Notes under the pieces: generated by a model | Databases searched by the model: none | Told to the model about the DNA's origin: nothing | What the model saw: the letters and a program-made list of their open reading frames with translations, nothing else | Translations under genes and position numbers: made by a program | In this document: piece by piece, positions 1-5,576 of the stretch | Layout: every line of letters begins with the position of its first letter | Position numbering within the stretch: position 1 is the first letter of the stretch | Assembly: GCA_913041865.1 (NCBI GenBank) | Contig: CAJWIW010000062.1 | Location: 1 to 5,613 of the forward strand | Source: an uncultured Gammaproteobacteria bacterium | GTDB taxonomy: Bacteria; Pseudomonadota; Gammaproteobacteria; GCA-002705445; GCA-002716945 | DNA length: 5,613 nt | Direction: 5' to 3'

Positions 1-47
1 GACAAAACTAATAAGATAATAAAGCACTAAACTTCAATATTTTTAAT
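1..47. other. Upstream spacer of ctpA
   Basis: This AT-rich stretch lacks a Shine-Dalgarno and a clear promoter. Two plus-strand frames end in it, one at TAA 28-30 (reading DKTNKIIKH) and one at TAA 17-19 (TKLIR). Either could be the tail of an upstream gene. An M23/EnvC-type peptidase would be expected there from gene order in relatives, but the fragment is too short to tell. Confidence 0.3.
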
Positions 48-1247
48 ATGAAAGAATTTTACAGAATATCATTGCTCTTGATTGCACTATTTTTGGTAGG
101 CAACAATAATCTTTTTGATGACAATACTACTCTGCATGCCTCAGATGAAGTCCCTGTTGAAGATATTGAACAATTTGTTGATATATTTAAACGCATTAAA
201 GAGCAATATGTGGACGAAGTTGATGATGATGAACTCTTTAAAAATGCGATTCAAGGAATGGTTAATGGCCTAGATCCACATTCAGATTTTTTAAGCAAGG
301 ATGACTTCAACGAACTTAAAATTGGCACTACTGGAAGATTTGGAGGGCTTGGTATAGAAATAACACAGGAGGATAGTTACATTAAAGTTATATCCCCAAT
401 TGATGATACCCCTGCTATGAGAGCTGGAATACTTGCTGGTGATATGATTATTAAGGTTGGAGAAACTGACCTAAAAGATATGCCCATTAATGATGCGGTG
501 AAATTGATGAGGGGGGAGCCTGGAACAAGTGTTGAAGTAACAATCCTAAGGAAGAAAGCAAATAAACCAATTGTACTTATGATTCAGAGAGAAATTATTA
601 TAAGCAAAGGAATAAAAACAAAACTATTTAAAAATAATATTGGGTATATCAGACTATCTAATTTTCAGTCAAATTCTACAAGTGATCTCCAAACAGCCTT
701 TTATAAACTTAACAAAGAATCGAATAATAAATTACAAGGGCTGATATTTGATTTAAGAAATAATCCTGGTGGTGTTCTAGGTGCTGCAGTTGGAATAAGC
801 GATTTATTTTTACAAAATGGTAAAATTGTGGAGACTAAAGGAAGATCATCGAACTCTGAATTAAAATACGAGGCAACAGCTAGAGATATATCAAATGGAA
901 TGTCACTAGTTGTACTTATAAACGAGGGTTCAGCTTCTGCATCTGAAATTGTTGCTGGTGCATTGCAGGATAATAAAAGAGCAACGATTCTTGGTACTAA
1001 GTCATATGGGAAAGCATCCGTTCAGACAATACAAGAACTCTCTGATGGTTCGGCACTTAAACTAACTACTGCAAAATATTATACACCACTCGGTAAAGAC
1101 ATACATGAGAATGGCATCGTTCCAGATATTATTGTCGAACTATCAGAAGACGATGTGGTTAGTCTGCCTGAACCATATGACAAAGATAAACAACTATTTG
1201 AAGCAATAAAAATTCTATCTGAAAATAAAGTTACTGCGATCAATTAA
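48..1247 (+). CDS. ctpA: S41 family C-terminal processing peptidase (CtpA/Prc type)
   Basis: This is a periplasmic serine protease that trims or degrades envelope proteins from the C-terminus, using a Ser-Lys dyad. The N-terminus has K2 and R6, a short hydrophobic stretch (about residues 8-17) and a possible signal cleavage near His30-Ala31. A helical N-terminal segment (about 37-90) contains GLDPHS, typical of the family. A PDZ domain runs from about 98 to 170, beginning FGGLGIEI. The peptidase core follows, with DLRNNPGG near 236-243. The catalytic Ser is S297 in GSASASE and the general-base Lys is K322 in SYGKAS; the 25-residue spacing matches E. coli Prc. KLTTAKYYTP and GIVPDI near the C-terminus are also hallmarks. 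The 399 residues are close to the usual 400-450, so it looks intact. No Shine-Dalgarno is visible before the ATG. In many proteobacteria ctpA follows an M23 peptidase (envC), but the upstream gene is not in the window. It is probably co-transcribed with the lipoprotein gene 19 bases downstream. The family assignment is firm; the substrate is unknown. Confidence 0.95.
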   Translation: MKEFYRISLLLIALFLVGNNNLFDDNTTLHASDEVPVEDIEQFVDIFKRIKEQYVDEVDDDELFKNAIQGMVNGLDPHSDFLSKDDFNELKIGTTGRFGGLGIEITQEDSYIKVISPIDDTPAMRAGILAGDMIIKVGETDLKDMPINDAVKLMRGEPGTSVEVTILRKKANKPIVLMIQREIIISKGIKTKLFKNNIGYIRLSNFQSNSTSDLQTAFYKLNKESNNKLQGLIFDLRNNPGGVLGAAVGISDLFLQNGKIVETKGRSSNSELKYEATARDISNGMSLVVLINEGSASASEIVAGALQDNKRATILGTKSYGKASVQTIQELSDGSALKLTTAKYYTPLGKDIHENGIVPDIIVELSEDDVVSLPEPYDKDKQLFEAIKILSENKVTAIN

Positions 1248-1266
1248 AACAATTTAATAAAATATA

Positions 1267-2253
1267 ATGAGATACTTAATACTGATATTTCTTTTAAGTG
1301 GGTGTGCTATTTTAAGAACAGACCCTTGTGAATTATATGAAGTATCGTCATCACTCAAAACGACCAATGATCAAGCTATTTGTTTCGAAACCATAGACAG
1401 CTATGATTTAAACTATTCTGGGAAAAGGAATATAAATATTTATGGAAAATTATTCTTCCCAAAAAACACAGCAAGGAAATATAACGCGGTTGTCCTTTCT
1501 CATGGTTCAGGTGGTCTTAGGAGATATCACAGGAAATATGTAGACCTTTTAGTTTCTAATGGGTATGTTGTATTCCAATTAGACCATTATATGGGTAGAG
1601 GAATCAGATATGACAAAACATTCTCTAAAGTATCAGGAATAACTTTTATGAATGATGCTTATTATGCTCTTAATTTATTGAGGACACATCCATCTATAGA
1701 GAAGATTGCATACATTGGATGGTCACAGGGTGGCGTTGGACCTATCTTGACTCATTTTGATGATATTGCCTTGAGACTTACTGACAATAGCTTTGATGCG
1801 TCGATTGCGATATATCCTTACTGTGGATTTACGCTAGGTAATAAAGCTGTAACTTCAACACCGCTTCTGATAATTACTGGCGGAAGCGATGATTTGACAC
1901 CAGAGCAGTCATGCAAAAATATCTATGAGAAATTTAAAAGAGATGGAGAAAAAATCGAATTTATATCTATACCTGAAGCGAGGCATGGATTTGACAATCC
2001 GTTTCTTTTTTTCGGTATTACTTTTGATAATCTGCCAAGTCTAAATATTATTAACGACAAATGTACTCTCACCATTTCAGAGGAAGGCAGGATTGTTAAT
2101 TTGCTTGGGGATATAATTGAAGGACCCGTTGAATCCGAAGAACTTCTCTTAGCGTGCTCTACTCCCGGAGTGAAAGTGAAATACAGCAGTGAAGCAACTG
2201 CTATAACAGCAGAGGCCATAGTATCTTTCTTAAAGAGAAGATTTAGTGATTGA
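1267..2253 (+). CDS. Lipoprotein alpha/beta hydrolase, dienelactone hydrolase family
   Basis: This is a probable envelope-anchored hydrolase of unknown substrate. The N-terminus is a short lipoprotein signal (R2, hydrophobic 3-10) with lipobox L10-S11-G12-C13; Ala at +2 predicts sorting to the outer membrane. The alpha/beta hydrolase fold is clear: an oxyanion segment H79-G-S-G-G83, the nucleophile elbow G151-W-S153-Q-G, the acidic residue D208 in GGSDDLTP, and the catalytic H240 in RHGFDNP. True dienelactone hydrolases use Cys as nucleophile. Here it is Ser, as in the wider esterase and peptidase-like members of the family. After the lipidated Cys there are six cysteines (21, 39, 186, 216, 266, 297), compatible with disulfides in an exported protein. 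The C-terminal part (about 295-325, CSTPGVKVKYSSEA, then FLKRRF) resembles the end of other dienelactone-hydrolase-like proteins as I recall them. The start has no ribosome binding site, but it is fixed by the lipobox 12 residues later. The gene lies 19 bases after ctpA, in a likely operon, and ends 4 bases from the convergent ferritin-like gene. Confidence 0.85.
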   Translation: MRYLILIFLLSGCAILRTDPCELYEVSSSLKTTNDQAICFETIDSYDLNYSGKRNINIYGKLFFPKNTARKYNAVVLSHGSGGLRRYHRKYVDLLVSNGYVVFQLDHYMGRGIRYDKTFSKVSGITFMNDAYYALNLLRTHPSIEKIAYIGWSQGGVGPILTHFDDIALRLTDNSFDASIAIYPYCGFTLGNKAVTSTPLLIITGGSDDLTPEQSCKNIYEKFKRDGEKIEFISIPEARHGFDNPFLFFGITFDNLPSLNIINDKCTLTISEEGRIVNLLGDIIEGPVESEELLLACSTPGVKVKYSSEATAITAEAIVSFLKRRFSD

Positions 2254-2257
2254 TCAC

Positions 2258-2695
2258 TTAATGACTAAAATCCTTCAGCATTTTTTGTATTTCTATACTA
2301 TGCATTTCTTCAGCTTTGATCATCTCACGAGCATATTCCTCGATGTAAATGCTCTCACCATCTACGACCTCGCATAACTCTTTATATAGATCTATTGCTG
2401 ATTTCTCGTGAGCGCTACTCTCATTAAGTAAGTCGACCGACGAATGTTTGTTAGATTCTTCAATAAATGATATTTCCAGCGTTGGATGCCCTCCTAAACC
2501 AGTAACTAACTCACCAGCTTGCTGAGCATGAAGTAATGATTCAGAAGCTTGATCTTTGAAGAATTGTGTCAAACTTAATCTATCTCTCCCTGTAACCATA
2601 AGTGCGTAGTGTGTGTATCTTACAACACCGGATAATTCATATTGAATTATTTTGTTTAGTACTTTTATAACTTGTTCTGTATTGAGATTCTCCAT
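2258..2695 (-). CDS. Ferritin-like/bacterioferritin-family diiron protein
   Basis: This is a four-helix-bundle, ferritin-like cytoplasmic protein expected to bind a diiron centre for iron oxidation or storage. Its 145 residues compare with about 158 for E. coli Bfr. Candidate ligands in order are E20 (helix A, QYELSG), E52 and H56 (helix B, SESLLHA), E97 (helix C, AHEKSA), and E129 with H132 (helix D, AEEMH). Helix D shows the normal ExxH, but helix B has ExxxH (E52-H56) where Bfr has ExxH. I recall relatives with the same ESLxHA and LGGHP signature, so this may mark a subclade. The Bfr haem ligand Met, which sits between the helix-B Glu and His, is absent: residues 53-55 are Ser-Leu-Leu. Haem binding in the usual way is therefore unlikely. 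Expression signals are clear: a promoter at 2722-2749 and GGAG (2702-2705) six bases before the ATG. The gene is monocistronic, convergent with the lipoprotein gene and divergent from mtnP. I give no symbol because bfr would overstate the haem-binding identity. Confidence 0.87.
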   Translation of the reverse strand: MENLNTEQVIKVLNKIIQYELSGVVRYTHYALMVTGRDRLSLTQFFKDQASESLLHAQQAGELVTGLGGHPTLEISFIEESNKHSSVDLLNESSAHEKSAIDLYKELCEVVDGESIYIEEYAREMIKAEEMHSIEIQKMLKDFSH

Positions 2696-2721
2696 TTTAT
2701 TCTCCGTTCACATTTAGACGA

Positions 2722-2749
2722 AGTATATACTTAAAAAATTAATATTCAA
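2722..2749 (-). promoter_or_regulatory. Sigma70-type promoter of the ferritin-like gene
   Basis: On the minus strand, a -35 element TTGAAT (2749-2744) and a -10 element TATACT (2727-2722) are separated by 16 bases. Transcription would start near 2715, giving a roughly 20-base leader that includes GGAG at 2705-2702. The -10 lies inside a perfect 12-base palindrome, AAGTATATACTT (2721-2732), which could be an operator or chance in AT-rich DNA. No convincing Fur box overlaps it. Confidence 0.55.
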
Positions 2750-2860
2750 ATTAAAAAAATAAAAATATTAAACTATTTATTGAACAATAATCATTTGTAA
2801 ATGCTTTTGATTATTATTAAGATCTTTAAGAATCTAGTACGCTTAATTGATTCACTGTAT

Positions 2861-2866
2861 TACAAT
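2861..2866 (+). promoter_or_regulatory. Possible -10 element of mtnP, implying a leaderless mRNA
   Basis: TACAAT (5 of 6 matches to TATAAT) ends six bases before the ATG at 2873, so transcription would begin at about the A of that ATG. This would explain the lack of a ribosome binding site before mtnP. The -35 region (about 2837-2843, TACGC) is poor, so the call is tentative. If real, it rules out the longer reading frame from 2801. Confidence 0.3.
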
Positions 2867-2872
2867 GTACCT

Positions 2873-3745
2873 ATGTCTGTACTCGCTATAATTGGTGGAA
2901 GTGGTCTCTACGATCTAAAAAAACTTGGTGACTCAAAAGAACTAGATATGCAAACTGCATGGGGTAAACCATCTGATAAAATTTTAGAGCTGAATACGTC
3001 TAATAAGACTACTTATTTTTTACCAAGACATGGAAGAGGACATAATATAAATCCTTCAAATATTAATTACAAAGCTAACATTGACGCCTTAAAACAACTT
3101 GGTGTAACTGATATTGTATCAATATCCGCAGTGGGCTCATTGAAAAAAGAGATAATGCCAGGTTCCTTTGTGATTATCGATCAGTACATCGATAAAACAT
3201 TTAAACGCACCAACACATTCTTTGATAAAGATCTAATTGCACATGTATCTCTAGCAAAACCAAACTCTGCCAGTCTAGAAAAGGTTTGCTCTGAAATATT
3301 AACAAACAGAAACTATGATTATCACGAAAATATAACTTATGTAGCTATTGAAGGACCACAACTTTCCACAATTGCTGAATCTAGATTACATCATGTTCAG
3401 GGGTTTGATGTTGTTGGTATGACAAATATGCCTGAAGCGCGAATAGCTAGAGAGGCTGAAATACGTTATCAGTCTATTGGTATGGTTACAGACTATGATG
3501 CTTACAATTTAGAGGGGGACTTTATCGATGTGAGTAAGATAATAGAAGTAATGAAACAAATGACAGAAAAAGCAGAAAACATAATTAAAGACCTAATAGA
3601 TTCATTCGATATGTACTCATCGGATGATGACCCAATCTTGACGTGTTTAGATCAAAGTATAGTGAGTGATTTAGAAAAAGTATCAAATAAAACCAAGCAA
3701 GATTTGAATTTTATATTACGTCGTTACATGAAAAAGAAAAATTAA
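2873..3745 (+). CDS. mtnP: S-methyl-5'-thioadenosine phosphorylase
   Basis: This cytoplasmic enzyme splits methylthioadenosine with phosphate into adenine and methylthioribose-1-phosphate. It recycles the by-product of polyamine synthesis and opens methionine salvage. It is a trimeric purine nucleoside phosphorylase-type enzyme (PNP/MTAP family 2). Visible motifs are the phosphate loop G8-G-S-G11-L-Y, R52-H53-G (matching the RHG of human MTAP), SAVGSL and IDQYIDKT, then EGPQLS with S165. Next come M183-T184 in GMTNMPE and the base-recognition residues D207 and D209 in TDYDAYN. The Asp pair corresponds to human D220/D222 and favours 6-aminopurines; the P. aeruginosa methylthioinosine phosphorylase lacks it. 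From the ATG at 2873 the protein has 290 residues, normal for bacterial MtnP. An in-frame ATG at 2801 would add 24 non-conserved, mostly hydrophobic residues, so I reject it. Neither start has a Shine-Dalgarno. A C-terminal tail of about 40 residues beyond the core looks normal for bacterial members. The stop overlaps that of the convergent downstream gene. Confidence 0.93.
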   Translation: MSVLAIIGGSGLYDLKKLGDSKELDMQTAWGKPSDKILELNTSNKTTYFLPRHGRGHNINPSNINYKANIDALKQLGVTDIVSISAVGSLKKEIMPGSFVIIDQYIDKTFKRTNTFFDKDLIAHVSLAKPNSASLEKVCSEILTNRNYDYHENITYVAIEGPQLSTIAESRLHHVQGFDVVGMTNMPEARIAREAEIRYQSIGMVTDYDAYNLEGDFIDVSKIIEVMKQMTEKAENIIKDLIDSFDMYSSDDDPILTCLDQSIVSDLEKVSNKTKQDLNFILRRYMKKKN

Positions 3746-4155
3746 TTTATGTCAACATTCAGTGAATTTGTTAATGTTTTATAAAGATCACCATCGAAAA
3801 ATTTACAATCTGCTGATAATATTTTTTGATCCACTGGAATGCTATAGACCAGCGAAGAAAGGTTTATAAAAGTGTTATAATCACCACAATTATCTTTGTT
3901 ACTTCTCTCAGATATGACTATTTCTCGATTTACAATCATATAGCAATGATTTGACGTTTTTAGAAACTCTTTTTTGAGGTTATGATCCCAAAGAATATTG
4001 TATCTAGTTAATTCCGTGCCTGATTGGAAATAAAATCCACCTTTTACTGGGAAAGTTTTTGTACTACAGATAAGTGACTTGTTAACATAATTATTGTTTG
4101 CATATGCATTCATTGTAATAAAAAGAATGATTATGCTAAATATCTTTGCTTTCAT
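3742..4155 (-). CDS. Small secreted protein of unknown function
   Basis: I do not recognise this 137-residue protein. It begins with a clear Sec signal peptide: K2 and K4, a hydrophobic core IFSIIILFI (about residues 5-13), and cleavage after Ala-Tyr-Ala at about residue 19. The mature protein is about 118 residues. It has four cysteines (30, 71, 90, 117) that could form two disulfides, and many Asn and aromatic residues. A mid-region of mixed hydrophobic and polar segments (KGGFYFQSG, REIVISER, SSLVYSIPV) suggests beta strands. There is no lipobox, no second membrane segment and no known catalytic motif. The frame also opens with GTG at 4164, but GGAG at 4164-4167 lies eight bases before the ATG at 4155 and overlaps that GTG, so 4155 is the start. 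It stands alone between mtnP (convergent, overlapping stops) and the sugar-reductase gene (divergent). The signal peptide plus ribosome binding site make it a real gene. Nothing links its function to its neighbours. Confidence 0.75.
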   Translation of the reverse strand: MKAKIFSIIILFITMNAYANNNYVNKSLICSTKTFPVKGGFYFQSGTELTRYNILWDHNLKKEFLKTSNHCYMIVNREIVISERSNKDNCGDYNTFINLSSLVYSIPVDQKILSADCKFFDGDLYKTLTNSLNVDIN

Positions 4156-4163
4156 TACGATCA

Positions 4164-4167
4164 CTCC
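4164..4167 (-). promoter_or_regulatory. Shine-Dalgarno fixing the start of the secreted protein
   Basis: On the minus strand GGAG is followed by eight bases and then the ATG at 4155. The alternative GTG start (4164-4162) overlaps this GGAG, so it cannot use it. A weak promoter may sit just upstream: TTGAAA (4202-4197), 17 bases, TGTGAT (4179-4174). It would place the transcript start almost on the ribosome binding site, so I do not list it separately. Confidence 0.6.
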
Positions 4168-4209
4168 AGTTTAATCACAACCAAGTTATTTATTTGTTTC
4201 AAATATAAT

Positions 4210-4238
4210 TTTAGATGTTTTTAAAAACTATATATACT
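4210..4238 (+). promoter_or_regulatory. Probable promoter of the SDR-HAD operon
   Basis: TTTAGA (4210-4215, 4 of 6 to the -35 consensus), a 17-base spacer and TATACT (4233-4238, 5 of 6) precede the ATG at 4258. Transcription would start near 4245, leaving a leader of about 13 bases with no Shine-Dalgarno. A perfect 12-base palindrome, GTTTTTAAAAAC (4217-4228), fills most of the spacer and could be a repressor site. In DNA this AT-rich it may also be chance. Confidence 0.4.
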
Positions 4239-4257
4239 AATAAAAAATATTATTTTT

Positions 4258-4989
4258 ATGGAATATATACTTATTATTGGTGCTAAGAGTGAACTGGCTA
4301 AAAATATCGCAGATATTTATGCCTCAAAGGGATATAGCCTCTATCTGACTGGAAGAGACATTCAATCCCTATCAAAATTCTCAGAGACTTTAGTGAGTAA
4401 TTACGGTGTAAATGTCAAATTAATTAATTTAGATTTAAATCAATATGATACTCATAAAACATTTCTTAAAGAACTCGAAACCCTTCCTCTTGGTATCATT
4501 TGTGCAACTGGATACTACCCAAATCAATTGAAAGCACAAATAGAGACTAATGAGATGTTAAATAGCATGACCGCAAATCTCATTGGACCAGTTTCTATAA
4601 TTAATTATCTTGTTGAAAAAATGAGTAGAATCAAAAAAGGATTTATTGTTGGTATAAGTTCTATCTCAGGTGAGAGAGGTAGGAAGAAAAATTATATCTA
4701 TGGTAGCGCTAAAAGTGGGTTTACTACATTTCTCAGTGGACTGAGGAATGACTTGTTTGATCAGAATATTCATGTCATGACAGTGATCTTAGGTTTTATA
4801 AGTGATGGTACGGAGTCTAGTTTTATAAAAAAAATGCTCAGCACAAAACCAAGAGATGTTGCTGAAACGATTGTACTTAATCAGACGAAGTGCAAGGATG
4901 TCATCTATGTAAAGTGGTATTGGCGGTATATTATGTTTTTTATAAAAAATATACCTGAGTTCATTTTTAAACGCATGGACATAAAATGA
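4258..4989 (+). CDS. SDR-family reductase, DprE2-like (polyprenyl-phospho-2-ketopentose reductase)
   Basis: This is a short-chain dehydrogenase/reductase of 243 residues, near the size of mycobacterial DprE2 (about 254). The Rossmann nucleotide loop is the divergent G8-A-K-S-E-L-A14 instead of TGxxxGxG. LTGR near 30-33 suggests NADPH. CATG (82-85) stands where classical members have NNAG, and N107 is the structural Asn. The catalytic residues are S135, Y148 and K152 (YxxxK). The segment GERGRKKNYIYGSAKSG closely resembles the corresponding part of DprE2. The C-terminus (about residues 220-240: VKWYWRYIMFF, IPEFIFKR) is aromatic and basic, suiting contact with membrane-bound lipid-linked substrate. 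DprE2 reduces the 2-keto intermediate made by DprE1 to decaprenyl-phosphoryl arabinose. By inference this enzyme does a similar step on a polyprenyl-phosphate sugar for envelope or surface glycan. It is translationally coupled (ATGA) to a HAD phosphatase, which supports this. The SDR assignment is firm; DprE2-like function is probable. A generic SDR of other substrate remains possible. Confidence 0.85.
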   Translation: MEYILIIGAKSELAKNIADIYASKGYSLYLTGRDIQSLSKFSETLVSNYGVNVKLINLDLNQYDTHKTFLKELETLPLGIICATGYYPNQLKAQIETNEMLNSMTANLIGPVSIINYLVEKMSRIKKGFIVGISSISGERGRKKNYIYGSAKSGFTTFLSGLRNDLFDQNIHVMTVILGFISDGTESSFIKKMLSTKPRDVAETIVLNQTKCKDVIYVKWYWRYIMFFIKNIPEFIFKRMDIK

Positions 4990-5576
4990 AGCTAGCACTA
5001 TTTGATTTTGATGGAACTATTTCTAATAATGACTCGTTCAGAGGTTTTATAATCTACTACTGTGGTTACCCGAAATTTATTCTTGGATCTATAATACTAT
5101 CTCCAATTTATCTACTTTACTCTCTTGGGATAATAAAAAATAATTTTATGAAAGAAACAGTAATATCATTTTATTTTAAGAATGAGAAAACTTCTGACGT
5201 GTGGAATAAAGGGAAACAATACAGTGATAACGAAATTGACAAAATCGTACGAGATAAAGCAAGAGAAAAAATTAAATGGCATCAGACTCAGGGTGACAGA
5301 GTCGTGATAGTAAGTGCTTCAGCAAATATTTGGCTAGATTCTTGGTGTTCACGAAATGGCATTGAACTTATTGCAACCGAGCTTGAAGAGATGGATGGAA
5401 AAATTACAGGTAAATTGGTTAACGGTAACTGTTTTGGAATTGAAAAATTCATAAGAGTAGCGAGAGTAATCAATGTAAATGATTATGAGGAAATTTATGC
5501 ATATGGTGATAGTCGTGGAGATTTAGAATTACTTGATTTTTCAGATAAACCTTTTTACAAACCCTTTAGGGATTAA
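4986..5576 (+). CDS. HAD-IB family phosphatase, possibly for polyprenyl-phosphoribose phosphate
   Basis: This 196-residue haloacid dehalogenase-superfamily phosphohydrolase (subfamily IB, the SerB-like branch) has all four motifs. Motif I is D7-F-D9-G-T (nucleophile D7, acid/base D9), motif II is S110 in VIVSAS, motif III is K154, and motif IV is G-D175-SRG-D179. The cap region (about 15-55) is unusually hydrophobic (FIIYYCGYPKFILGSIILSP), suggesting it handles or lies near a lipid-linked substrate. The start overlaps the SDR stop as ATGA, with a weak GGA (4977-4979) six bases upstream. HAD-IB proteins of this kind occur beside DprE2-like SDRs and UbiA-type phosphoribosyl-polyprenyl synthases in arabinose-donor clusters. 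By inference it removes the 5-phosphate from polyprenyl-phosphoryl-5-phosphoribose. Phosphoserine phosphatase is the main alternative, but the context and hydrophobic cap argue against it. The C-terminus, ending KPFYKPFRD, looks natural, so the gene appears complete. Confidence 0.85.
   Translation: MKLALFDFDGTISNNDSFRGFIIYYCGYPKFILGSIILSPIYLLYSLGIIKNNFMKETVISFYFKNEKTSDVWNKGKQYSDNEIDKIVRDKAREKIKWHQTQGDRVVIVSASANIWLDSWCSRNGIELIATELEEMDGKITGKLVNGNCFGIEKFIRVARVINVNDYEEIYAYGDSRGDLELLDFSDKPFYKPFRD

Noticed and set aside
1923..2219. 98-residue open frame on the minus strand
   Set aside because: It lies wholly inside the lipoprotein hydrolase, over its catalytic His region. It has no ribosome binding site and low-complexity Ser/Leu-rich composition, so it is a shadow frame.
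1267..2253. Calling this gene a carboxymethylenebutenolidase (dienelactone hydrolase enzyme)
   Set aside because: The nucleophile is Ser, not Cys, and the protein is a lipoprotein with extra cysteines. Only family-level naming is justified.
2245..2258. Inverted repeat AGTGAT-TG-ATCACT at the convergent gene ends
   Set aside because: A usable stem would have only 5 pairs, it has no T-tract, and it is mostly coding sequence. It is not a convincing terminator.
2258..2695. Naming the ferritin-like gene bfr
   Set aside because: The haem-ligand Met is missing and helix B has ExxxH, so the canonical bacterioferritin identity is not supported.
2786..2800. Possible Fur box AATAATCATTT upstream of mtnP and the ferritin-like gene
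   Set aside because: Only one half resembles the GATAATGATAATCATTATC consensus (about 11 of 19 overall). That is expected by chance in such AT-rich DNA.
4789..4998. 69-residue open frame on the minus strand
   Set aside because: It is opposite the conserved C-terminus of the SDR gene and the HAD start, with no recognisable protein features.
5288..5473. 61-residue open frame on the minus strand
   Set aside because: It lies opposite HAD motifs II-III, and its composition looks like the complement of a real gene.
4986..5576. Calling this gene phosphoserine phosphatase (serB)
   Set aside because: The HAD-IB motifs fit, but the hydrophobic cap and coupling to a DprE2-like reductase point elsewhere, and there is no serine-pathway context.
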